DNA of 14,413 nucleotides from an uncultured Collinsella sp. Its GTDB lineage: Bacteria > Actinomycetota > Coriobacteriia > Coriobacteriales > Coriobacteriaceae. The stretch is taken from positions 1 to 14,413 of the forward strand of contig CABRZN010000044.1 in NCBI GenBank assembly GCA_902475445.1. Direction: 5' to 3'. Both the position numbers and the translations under genes were made by a program. Below are positions 1 through 6,480 of this stretch, in pieces; within the stretch, counting starts at the first letter, position 1; the number at the start of each line of letters is the position of its first letter. A model generated the notes under the pieces. That model saw nothing but the letters and a program-made list of their open reading frames with translations. It made no database searches and was not told the DNA's origin.

Positions 1-2
1 CG

Positions 3-959
3 GCGCAGCCCGCCTCCGCCCCCGCGCCCGTCGTGGGGCGCTTCGCCCCGTCGCCCTCGGGCCGTATGCACCTGGGCAACGTGTTCAGCTGCCTGTGCGC
101 ATGGCTTTCGGCCCGCAGCCAGGGCGGCAGCATCGTGTTACGCATTGAGGACCTGGACGATCGCTGCAAGCGCCCGGAACTTGCCGCCCAATTGATTGAC
201 GACCTGGCCTGGCTGGGGCTGGAGTGGGACGAAGGCCCCTACTACCAGCACGACCGCCTAGACCTGTACGAGAGCGCCTTGCGCCGGCTGAAAGACGCCG
301 GCCTCACCTATCCCTGCTTTTGCACACGCGCCGAGCTCCACGCCGCGAGTGCACCGCACGCGAGCGACGGCACGCCCATCTACCGTGGCGCCTGCCGAAG
401 TCTTTCGGCCGAGGAGGCCCGCCGCAGCGCCCTGCGCGCCCCGGCCACACGTCTGCGCGTGCCCACCGTCGACGACCTCACAGACGACGTGATCGAATTT
501 GTGGATCGCACGTACGGCGCCCAATGCGAAGCACTCGCCACCGAGTGCGGCGACTTTTTGGTGCGCCGCAGCGACGGCGTGTTTGCCTATCAGCTAGCCG
601 TGGTGGTCGACGACGCTGCCATGGGCGTCACCGAGGTCGTGCGCGGATGCGACCTGCTGGGGTCCACACCGCGCCAGATCTATCTGCAGCACCTGTTGGG
701 ACTTCCCACACCGCACTACGCGCACATTCCGCTGCTCATGTCGCCGGACGGCCGCCGCCTTTCCAAGCGCGACCGCGACCTGGACCTGGGCGAGCTCCGC
801 ACCCGCTTTGGCGTGCCCGAAGCGCTGCTGGGCTGGCTCGCCGGACAAACAGGCATCGCGCCGGACACCACGCCGCGCTCTGCCGAGCAGCTGGTCGAGC
901 ATTTTAGCTGGGATGTTATCCGCGCGCACCGAGAGAACATCACTGTAACGGCCGAGTAG
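3..959 (+). CDS. gluQ: Glutamyl-Q tRNA(Asp) synthetase (GluQRS), 5' end probably outside window
   Basis: Class I aminoacyl-tRNA synthetase paralogue related to the catalytic half of GltX. The family loads glutamate onto the queuosine base of tRNA(Asp) instead of onto a tRNA 3' end. Numbering from the GTG at 33: a HIGH-type signature H-L-G-N at 13-16 inside the GRFAPSPSG entry motif, a zinc site C95-x-C97 ... Y117-x3-C121 (the CxC-xn-YxxxC pattern typical of GluQRS), and a KMSKS-type RLSKRD near residue 245. About 308 residues, with no C-terminal anticodon-binding domain, which fits GluQRS and not full-length GltX. The reading frame stays open to base 3 (A-Q-P-A-S-A-P-A-P-V before the GTG) and no ribosome-binding site precedes the GTG, so the true start probably lies left of the window. 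It ends 17 bases before the convergent phosphoesterase gene. Confidence 0.9.
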   Translation, partial: AQPASAPAPVVGRFAPSPSGRMHLGNVFSCLCAWLSARSQGGSIVLRIEDLDDRCKRPELAAQLIDDLAWLGLEWDEGPYYQHDRLDLYESALRRLKDAGLTYPCFCTRAELHAASAPHASDGTPIYRGACRSLSAEEARRSALRAPATRLRVPTVDDLTDDVIEFVDRTYGAQCEALATECGDFLVRRSDGVFAYQLAVVVDDAAMGVTEVVRGCDLLGSTPRQIYLQHLLGLPTPHYAHIPLLMSPDGRRLSKRDRDLDLGELRTRFGVPEALLGWLAGQTGIAPDTTPRSAEQLVEHFSWDVIRAHRENITVTAE

Positions 960-976
960 CCAAATACGCCCCACCC

Positions 977-1702
977 CTACGCAACATCCCAAGGCTGGAG
1001 TTCGTCGCCCAGGCGAACGATGCAGTCGTAGAGCACGGTATGGCGCTCGGTCGGGTTGGCATCTCGATGAAAATGCCCGTAGTACCAGCGCTTGTAGTCC
1101 AAGCGATCTTCCAGCTCATCGAAAAACGCCGTAAGCCGATCAACGGCGGGGCAATTCCAGCCGGGCCCCGGATAGAGCGTGGGCGAAAGCATGCGCGTAG
1201 AGCAGGTGTGGGTGACCACGTAGTCGACCTTCCAGCCCACGCTGTCGAGCTTTGTCCGCGCCTCCTCAAAGTTGCGCTCGTCTGGCAGCTCCTGCGGCCA
1301 CCAGCTGGAATACGGAATGCGGTATTCCTTGTCCACGCTCGTGGCGCCGCCCATGGTAAAGACCGTTGAGCCGTCGAGCTCAAAAACCTCGCCGCGCGTC
1401 AGGCGCCGTATGGGCGAAGTATCCGACAGGCGCTGCGTCAGCCCACCATGCCACAGCTCCATGGGGCGTTCTGCCCAATGGTCGTAGCGTTCGTGGTTGC
1501 CGTCGACGAACAGCACGGTATAGGGACGCGATTCTAGCCAAGCGATGTCGGCGCATTCCTCGGCAGAGAAATCCCACGGAAAGCCAAAATCGCCGGCGAC
1601 GATGAGATAGTCGTCGTTCGTCAGGTTATCCCCAAAGTCCCAATCGCGCAGCTTTTGCATGTCAGCGCCGCCATGGACGTCGCCCGTCACATAGACCGTC
1701 AT
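977..1702 (-). CDS. Calcineurin-like metallophosphoesterase
   Basis: 241-residue cytosolic phosphoesterase with the complete two-metal motif set: G7-D-V-H-G11, G37-D-F-G40, G68-N-H-E71, a T-H-T-C motif at about 165-170 and G-H-F-H at 209-212. The natural substrate cannot be read from sequence; the family includes phosphoprotein, nucleotide and cyclic-nucleotide phosphatases. I chose the start at 1702 (MTVYVTGDVHG) because the strand-1 motif follows at once and an AGGGA-type ribosome-binding site lies about 11 bases upstream. An in-frame ATG at 1738 would add 12 residues but has no ribosome-binding site. The gene lies 85 bases downstream of a small membrane-protein gene on the same strand, so the two may be co-transcribed. 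It converges on gluQ with almost no spacer. Confidence 0.88.
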   Translation of the reverse strand: MTVYVTGDVHGGADMQKLRDWDFGDNLTNDDYLIVAGDFGFPWDFSAEECADIAWLESRPYTVLFVDGNHERYDHWAERPMELWHGGLTQRLSDTSPIRRLTRGEVFELDGSTVFTMGGATSVDKEYRIPYSSWWPQELPDERNFEEARTKLDSVGWKVDYVVTHTCSTRMLSPTLYPGPGWNCPAVDRLTAFFDELEDRLDYKRWYYGHFHRDANPTERHTVLYDCIVRLGDELQPWDVA

Positions 1703-1787
1703 CGGATCACCGCTTCCCTGTAAGTCGCTAGTCCACATTCTGCACGATCACTAAGCCAACCGTTCCAACCCTTCCATCCCTTAGGGC

Positions 1788-2027
1788 TTACCCCTCGTTC
1801 TTCCATCCAAACGGGTCGAGCACCCAAAAGATCAAATCAAGCACGCCGCCGGTCATCATGGCGGCGGCAAGGGCGATGATAACGTGCAGGGAACTGGCAC
1901 TTCGGAGCACGTCGAATGGCCCCAAAACAGCCAGCAGCGCGACCGCTGCGCCGGCTACGCACAGCGCAAGGCACGGTCCCGCGTCCTTGACGCACTTCTT
2001 TGCGAGATGTTTGGTGTTGTCACTCAT
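1788..2027 (-). CDS. Small two-helix membrane protein, unknown function
   Basis: 79-residue protein that I do not recognise. A short polar, lysine-containing N-terminus (MSDNTKHLAKK) precedes two hydrophobic segments at about 18-37 and 46-70, and the tail DPFGWKNEG is polar. The likely topology is a membrane hairpin. The start at 2027 is preferred because AAGGAG lies 10 bases upstream. An upstream in-frame ATG at 2066 has no good ribosome-binding site and would add 13 polar residues. It sits upstream of the metallophosphoesterase on the same strand and marks the last high-GC, host-like gene before the A+T-rich island. Confidence 0.72.
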   Translation of the reverse strand: MSDNTKHLAKKCVKDAGPCLALCVAGAAVALLAVLGPFDVLRSASSLHVIIALAAAMMTGGVLDLIFWVLDPFGWKNEG

Positions 2028-2274
2028 TGGTATCGAGCTCCTTAGAGGGTCGTTGTTCAAATTCATACCGCCGCGGCAGAATAGGACGGCAGGTTAAGTG
2101 TCACACGTCGTGCGGACACAAAATACCGATCACCACCGCTTACCTACCGTTCACGTAGAAGGGACCCGATTTATATGCCCACAGATCTTGATCTCTTCCT
2201 CGGTCAGTGAGATCCTTCGATCAAGCTTCCTGGATAGGGGCTGGAAGATGAGACGGATGTCTCTAGGCACAACA

Positions 2275-2299
2275 CCATAACGCCCGATCACCGTTATGG
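2275..2299. repeat. Perfect 8-bp inverted repeat
   Basis: CCATAACG (2275-2282) and CGTTATGG (2292-2299) are exact reverse complements separated by 9 bases. The repeat lies 11 bases before the terminator stem at 2311. It could be an RNA hairpin in the leader of the AIPR-like gene or a DNA operator. Confidence 0.6.
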
Positions 2300-2310
2300 C
2301 TTTCGTCTAG

Positions 2311-2335
2311 AGCTGGGAGACCAGCTTTTTTGTTT
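2311..2335 (+). terminator. Intrinsic terminator in the leader of the AIPR-like gene
   Basis: A perfect stem AGCTGG (2311-2316) and CCAGCT (2321-2326) with a GAGA tetraloop is followed at once by a run of T (2326-2331, then GTTTG). It reads on the plus strand, about 80 bases before the start of the AIPR-like gene. No recognised gene ends before it, so it must end either a small RNA or the leader transcript itself (attenuation). Confidence 0.65.
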
Positions 2336-2414
2336 GCGATGCTCCCTTTCAATCTCCGGCACTCCAAGAGCGCAGGCCTGTTGTTTTGACTACTTTAGAC
2401 GAAAGGGTTTCGCT

Positions 2415-3824
2415 ATGAGCACCGACATTATTGTTCGCTTTACCGACAGCTACGAGCAAAAAGTTGGAGACATTAAAAAGATCGTCGGGCTGATGTCCCC
2501 CAAATCCATTATCAAAATTATCGACACTCTCGATCTCGATGCCAACCCCCGCAATTCCCGTTTGGGCTCAGTGACCGATGCTATTCAGGCATCCATTCGC
2601 GCTGATGAGCTTTCTCCCACGCAAAAGCTCTTTCCTTTTAAATCAAAGGGAATTCTGCTCGCGTCCTCGAGCTACGAGTCCCTTGATCGCGGGCGTTATC
2701 GTCTAAGCTTTGCTTCTCACGACGAAGTTGAGGGAATTCTTGACGGCGGCCACAACACACTCGCAATCGGCAGCTACATTCTCAGCGAAGCCGAACATGC
2801 GCTTGGCAATCGACCTCCCAAAAAGAACGAAGTCACAATCTGGGATTCATTCAAGCAAACATGGATGAACCGTCGAACCGATATTGAAGAGTACCTGTCA
2901 CTTCTCCGTGAAGAAAAAGCAGCCCTCAAAGAGAAAGGCATAAGCACTCTAGACTTCTCGATTCCTGTCGAATTGCTCGTTCCAACCGACCCAAACGATG
3001 CGCTCTGCGTTGAGAACTTCCGCACCTCACTTTTGGAAATCTGCGACGCTCGCAACAATAACGCTCAACTCACACAAGGCACCAAGGGCAATCAGGAAGG
3101 TCTTTTCGATTCCTTTAAGGCTCTTTATGCCGAAAAATATCCTGAATTTGCAGCCAAAATCAGCTGGAAAACCAACGACGGCAACCCCATTGAATCCAGA
3201 AAGCTTGTCGCACTCTCTTGGATCCCGTTATCGCTCATCTCGAGTAACGTCACCTCTGGCGACATCGAAGCGCCACAACTTCCCCTAGTCTATAGCGGCA
3301 AGGAGAAGTGCCAGGAAAAGTTCTTGCAGCTTATGAGGGATGACCGAGTAAGCAAAGCTGCTGGTTCAGCGCGCCGCGAACTCAAGAATCCGCAAGTTCT
3401 CAGCGCACTCAAAGTGGCTACGGACCTTCCCGGTCTATACGATGAAATCTATTCGCGTTTCCCCAAGCACTACAACAAAACAGGAAGCTACGGAAAAATC
3501 GGCGCCGTTAAGAGCCTTAAGAATAGTCGCAATGAATACAAAACTCCCTTCTTTGAAAAGACAACGGACAATCCTGTTCCTGATGGCTTTATCTACCCCC
3601 TAGTCTGTGGCCTCCGCGCATTGATGGAAGCAGATGATCAGGGGAAGGTGTATTGGAAAACTGATCCTCACAAGTTCCTCGATAGCCCGGCATTTGAAAA
3701 TGTCGTCGCTCAATACAGCGGTGTCATTCAGCAATCTGACTACGATCCGCAAAAGGTCGGCAAGGGCGCTATGAGCTACACCGCCGTTGAAAACTCGATG
3801 AAGCTCGCAGTTCTTATGGGCTAG
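2415..3824 (+). CDS. AIPR-like (abortive infection phage resistance) protein
   Basis: 469-residue cytosolic protein. I read it as a divergent AIPR-family member, on motif order alone: an NPRNSRLG motif near residues 47-54, a central FKSKGILLASS segment, and the core G-I-L-D110-G-G-H113-N-T-L-A-I in the place of the usual 'NGGxT' motif. A C-terminal segment (FIYPLVCGLRAL) is also family-like. AIPR proteins are often encoded beside DNA methyltransferases and nucleases in phage-defence loci; their biochemical role is poorly defined. The start at 2415 has a GAAAGG ribosome-binding site 8 bases upstream; an in-frame ATG at 2334 lies inside the terminator region and is rejected. It has lower GC than the flanks and converges on the restriction operon. 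A relation to DGQHR-type proteins is the main alternative. Confidence 0.6.
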   Translation: MSTDIIVRFTDSYEQKVGDIKKIVGLMSPKSIIKIIDTLDLDANPRNSRLGSVTDAIQASIRADELSPTQKLFPFKSKGILLASSSYESLDRGRYRLSFASHDEVEGILDGGHNTLAIGSYILSEAEHALGNRPPKKNEVTIWDSFKQTWMNRRTDIEEYLSLLREEKAALKEKGISTLDFSIPVELLVPTDPNDALCVENFRTSLLEICDARNNNAQLTQGTKGNQEGLFDSFKALYAEKYPEFAAKISWKTNDGNPIESRKLVALSWIPLSLISSNVTSGDIEAPQLPLVYSGKEKCQEKFLQLMRDDRVSKAAGSARRELKNPQVLSALKVATDLPGLYDEIYSRFPKHYNKTGSYGKIGAVKSLKNSRNEYKTPFFEKTTDNPVPDGFIYPLVCGLRALMEADDQGKVYWKTDPHKFLDSPAFENVVAQYSGVIQQSDYDPQKVGKGAMSYTAVENSMKLAVLMG

Positions 3825-3845
3825 CGGATACTTAGGCAAAGCATC

Positions 3846-3893
3846 GGCGCGCAAGGACGTCATTTATGCCCGACGCACTTGCGCGCTTATTAT
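3846..3893 (+). terminator. Hairpin between the AIPR-like gene and the endonuclease gene
   Basis: GCGCGCAAG (3847-3855) and CTTGCGCGC (3878-3886) form a perfect 9-bp stem around a 22-base loop, followed on the plus strand by TTATTATT. It sits in the 105-base gap between convergent genes and probably ends the AIPR-like transcript. The long loop and the interrupted T run make it a weaker terminator than the others here. Confidence 0.5.
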
Positions 3894-3929
3894 TAAGCTG
3901 GCTATGTAAAACTCCGGTATAGAAATGAA

Positions 3930-5141
3930 CTATTGTCGTTCTTTATCGACCAGTAGTTGGCAAAACTCCCCTACGTCCATCAGCCAGCTTTGCTGTTCAG
4001 CCGTATATGAACCAAATACAGGACGAGGCACAACCAGTCGGAGACTATGCCTGCGCATCGAGTCCGTGTACTCAGTGCTCACCGCCACATCAAGTGTAAT
4101 CAAATGCTTATTTTCAATTCTATCCGCTTCTTCCAACACTTGGCGCCAGCGCTCTTTAACGGTCGTTTTTGCGCCAAGCATGGTCAGCTTCTCGGCAGGA
4201 TACAAAGGATTTCTATAAGCCTCAATCGACGGCATAATGAAATCTGGCTTTGATTTGCCCTCAGTATACGGCTGAGCGGAATAACTTATGCCCCATCCCT
4301 TAAACAGGTACTCAAGTTGATGCTCGAAAGCAGTTCCCGCGCGCGATTTCCTCCGCTGGAAAGCTGACATCGTGGTCCGTAACACTCCATCAACATCGAG
4401 ATCGCCTCTTAGATAGGGAGCCAAATCGCGCTCAAGCAAATGTCTCTCGAATACCTTAAAGAGAATCTCTTCTCGCTCATAGCAGTCAAGAAGGCACTTG
4501 TCGGGGTTGCTCCTCCAATCAAGCACACCCAAAGTCGAGATGGAATACCTCGTGAATTCAATCCCTTTGGGAAAAGAATCACCGAACTTTTCGACCATTT
4601 CATCCAAATACGTAACAGCTGACGTGGGAAGCGAAACTTCGATGCCAATCGCTTCAAGAATGGATGCGGCGATTGAGTCTATTCGTCTGTCATCTGCGGT
4701 TGACCGCGAAAAACCACTGTCGTCAACTTCGTTCAAACCGAAAAGCCATCTTAATTGGCACTCGGCATTTGATCCTTGTCTAGCAAATACAATCAGAAGA
4801 CCATGCTCGTCTGAAGGTGCAATGACCATCAGGTCACCGATTCTCGAGGCTCGTATCGCTTCGCTATCGTTGTAATAGAGCCTGTATTCTGTCCTAGTCG
4901 GATGCTTCCTGCGCGCGTCGTACCAAGTCGTAAACCCGTGATCAAACAAAGGGTCTGCATCGTCGCAAAGAAATACGAAGGTCGTCGGTATATTTCTTAT
5001 ATCATCGTCGCCAAACAGGGAACGGAGCTCCGCAGTTCCGTTGAATTCATGCTGGTTGCTGCGTTTTCTATCAATATCAACAGCAACGAGTTTCTTCGCA
5101 ACCGCGCCGTCAAAATAGCTACTCAGAACTCCGTAGTCCAT
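3930..5141 (-). CDS. EcoRII-like type II restriction endonuclease with B3-like N-terminal domain
   Basis: 403 residues, close to the length of EcoRII. The C-terminal half carries the EcoRII-C catalytic signature: SRAGTAFEHQLEYLF at 266-280 (acidic E273), PDF at 299-301 with D300, Y309, and K325-T-T-V-K329-E-R-W-R-Q-V. The two lysines four apart followed by RWRQV match the EcoRII active site. The N-terminal part (about 1-140) carries SNQHEFNG at 28-35 and looks like the B3-like effector DNA-binding domain of EcoRII/BfiI/NgoAVII-type enzymes. This predicts a type IIE enzyme that needs more than one site copy. The recognition site cannot be read directly; CCWGG or a related CC-N-GG site is a guess from the family. 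It overlaps the methyltransferase gene by 23 bases and has GGGAG 9 bases upstream, so it is translated after, and coupled to, the protective methylase. Confidence 0.87.
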   Translation of the reverse strand: MDYGVLSSYFDGAVAKKLVAVDIDRKRSNQHEFNGTAELRSLFGDDDIRNIPTTFVFLCDDADPLFDHGFTTWYDARRKHPTRTEYRLYYNDSEAIRASRIGDLMVIAPSDEHGLLIVFARQGSNAECQLRWLFGLNEVDDSGFSRSTADDRRIDSIAASILEAIGIEVSLPTSAVTYLDEMVEKFGDSFPKGIEFTRYSISTLGVLDWRSNPDKCLLDCYEREEILFKVFERHLLERDLAPYLRGDLDVDGVLRTTMSAFQRRKSRAGTAFEHQLEYLFKGWGISYSAQPYTEGKSKPDFIMPSIEAYRNPLYPAEKLTMLGAKTTVKERWRQVLEEADRIENKHLITLDVAVSTEYTDSMRRHSLRLVVPRPVFGSYTAEQQSWLMDVGEFCQLLVDKERQ

Positions 5142-6294
5142 CGAAATACGCTCCCATCATCAGCTTGGCCACTGCTCGCACAGCCGGTACGGTGACAGAA
5201 TTACCAAATTGATGATATGCCTGCGTATCCGAAACCGGAATAATGAATTGATCGGGGAACCCTTGAAGTCGGGCGCATTCACGCGGAGTCAGCTTGCGAG
5301 GGTTCTTCCCCTCGCCACGTGAAACAAGAATCTCACTTCCGTCCTTGTGATAGCGTGCTGAAAGCGTCCTTGTCGTGTCATTGGGGCCAACCGTGCTATA
5401 GCCAAAGCCATTGCCTGCCGCCTGATGCTTTTCCTTATATGCACGCAAATAAGCCCACAGTTTGTCGGAAAGAACGTATCGATCATCAGGAGCATCTTCA
5501 AGAATCTCCCCGACGGTGTGCCCACCGTCCCCAAGCTCTAGTTGGTCCCAATCAAAATTAGTTTTTTTCTTAAAGCCAACAATGTAAATGCGCTCACGAT
5601 GCTGGCAAGTCCAATTCTTGCTATCAAGAACCTTGTAGTGCACATCGTAACCAAGCTCGTCCTTAAGGGTCTGCATAATAATCCTGAAGGTCTTGCCGCG
5701 ATCGTGACTCGTTAGGTTTTTAACGTTTTCCAGCAGGAAAGCATCAGGTTTTTTGTCGCGAATAATACGAGCTACTTCGAAAAATAATGTCCCCTGCGTC
5801 TTGTCTTCAAAGCCAGTAGCACGTCCCATCGATTTTTTCTTTGAAACGCCCGCGAGCGAGAATGGCTGGCACGGAAATCCCGCCAATAAAACGTTAAATT
5901 TTGGAATGTCGTCCGAACGAACGTCATGAATGTCCCCAGCTGGCTGATCACCGTAATTCATGCGGTACGTCTTCTGTGCATATTTATCCCACTCGCAAGA
6001 AAAAACGCACTTGCCACCAAGTTCTTGGAACGGCAAGCGAATGCCACCGATACCAGCAAATAGGTCAATGTAAGTGAAAGGAGCGTCCTCCCGATCACCC
6101 TGCGCAAAGGGCGCCTGATAACCTAGGGAGCGTATAAACGTGAGCTCCGTAGCAGATGGACTGGTCTCGCCAGTCTCCCAACGCCGGACGGTTCTATCAC
6201 CATTAGGTCCCATGCCAAGAGCGGCGGCGAACTCCTTCTGAGTCAGCGCGAGCTCCTTGCGTTTGGCAGTTATCTCTTCCCTAACGTCTTTCAT
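5119..6294 (-). CDS. Cytosine-C5 DNA methyltransferase with N-terminal HTH
   Basis: 391 residues. Residues 5-50 form a Cro/CI-type helix-turn-helix (LALTQKEFAAALGM ... RTVRRWETGETSPS). The rest is a complete m5C methyltransferase: D77-L-F-A-G-I-G-G (SAM motif I), P141-C142-Q (catalytic cysteine), ENV, a QxRxR-type C-Q-H-R-E-R, LTPRECARLQGFPDQF, and the C-terminal FGNSVTVPAV motif. It should methylate the endonuclease's site and protect the host DNA. Methylases of the EcoRII/SsoII group use such an N-terminal domain to repress their own promoter and so balance methylase against nuclease. A matching palindrome lies 23 bases upstream (6317-6331). The start at 6294 is chosen because it places the HTH at the very N-terminus; the ATG at 6384 would add 30 unlike residues. 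The ribosome-binding site (GGAT) is weak, and expression may be limited. Confidence 0.9.
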   Translation of the reverse strand: MKDVREEITAKRKELALTQKEFAAALGMGPNGDRTVRRWETGETSPSATELTFIRSLGYQAPFAQGDREDAPFTYIDLFAGIGGIRLPFQELGGKCVFSCEWDKYAQKTYRMNYGDQPAGDIHDVRSDDIPKFNVLLAGFPCQPFSLAGVSKKKSMGRATGFEDKTQGTLFFEVARIIRDKKPDAFLLENVKNLTSHDRGKTFRIIMQTLKDELGYDVHYKVLDSKNWTCQHRERIYIVGFKKKTNFDWDQLELGDGGHTVGEILEDAPDDRYVLSDKLWAYLRAYKEKHQAAGNGFGYSTVGPNDTTRTLSARYHKDGSEILVSRGEGKNPRKLTPRECARLQGFPDQFIIPVSDTQAYHQFGNSVTVPAVRAVAKLMMGAYFDGLRSSE

Positions 6295-6316
6295 GCTATC
6301 CAATCGGAACAAACTA

Positions 6317-6331
6317 CGGACGAACTGTCCG
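6317..6331. promoter_or_regulatory. Predicted operator of the HTH-methyltransferase
   Basis: CGGAC (6317-6321), GAACT, GTCCG (6327-6331): perfect 5-bp arms with a 5-base spacer. As I recall it, the operator bound by the N-terminal domain of M.SsoII is AGGACAAATTGTCCT, which shares the GGAC-N5-GTCC core with identical spacing. The site lies in the 5' leader, between the predicted promoter and the start codon. Autorepression is inferred. Confidence 0.5.
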
Positions 6332-6352
6332 CTAATTGACACAGCGTTATCA

Positions 6353-6381
6353 AGATTAAACGCGATGCATGGCAGTTGCAA
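6353..6381 (-). promoter_or_regulatory. Predicted promoter of the restriction-modification operon
   Basis: On the minus strand, TTGCAA (6376-6381) and TAATCT (6353-6358) are spaced by 17 bases, which would start transcription near 6346, about 50 bases before the methyltransferase start. The -35 box lies inside a GTTGCAAC palindrome. The -10 box is a poor match, so this is a moderate prediction. Confidence 0.35.
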
Positions 6382-6395
6382 CACTTTGTTGCAAC
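6375..6395. repeat. Paired GTTGCAAC palindromes upstream of the methyltransferase
   Basis: Two exact copies of the self-complementary 8-mer GTTGCAAC at 6375-6382 and 6388-6395, separated by 5 bases. A one-mismatch copy (CTTGCAAC) lies at 6450-6457. The same word appears at the promoter of the AbiEi-like gene, which makes it a candidate binding site for that protein. Confidence 0.6.
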
Positions 6396-6480
6396 GCCTT
6401 TCAACGGTAACTTAGATTAACGTGCCGCACGGACAAACAATTGCCCCAACTTGCAACTAGCCAACATCAGGCCTGCGTAT

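Larger units (their letters stand above)
2028..2414. other. Gene-poor boundary and leader region upstream of the AIPR-like gene
   Basis: 387 bases between the small membrane-protein gene and the AIPR-like gene, with base composition changing from high GC to more A+T-rich. It contains overlapping, mutually exclusive inverted repeats (CTTGATC 2187-2193 with GATCAAG 2219-2225; GATCTC 2190-2195 with GAGATC 2209-2214). It also holds a perfect 8-bp inverted repeat (CCATAACG 2275-2282 with CGTTATGG 2292-2299) and an intrinsic terminator at 2311-2331. The minus strand carries a 46-codon frame from a GTG at 2291 to a TGA at 2151, with no convincing ribosome-binding site. The plus strand has a similar short open frame. 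I cannot assign either to a protein. The region could be a small structured RNA, a leader, or eroded coding sequence. Confidence 0.5.

Noticed and set aside
33..959. Full-length glutamyl-tRNA synthetase (gltX) cut short.
   Set aside because: The CxC-Yx3C zinc motif, the early stop at about 308 residues and the lack of an anticodon-binding domain fit GluQRS.
2098..2291. Short overlapping frames on both strands (60 codons plus, 46 codons minus).
   Set aside because: Neither has a convincing ribosome-binding site or a family match, and the stretch is full of inverted repeats. Kept only as an alternative explanation for the leader region.
6375..6457. GTTGCAAC copies as a short CRISPR-like or iteron array.
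   Set aside because: Only two exact copies and uneven spacing; they sit on promoter boxes, and no replication or Cas gene is near.
5119..6480. A very-short-patch repair (Vsr) gene or AbiEii toxin hidden beside the methylase.
   Set aside because: The gap 6295-6480 is only 186 bases and holds palindromes and a promoter; no frame with the needed motifs exists.
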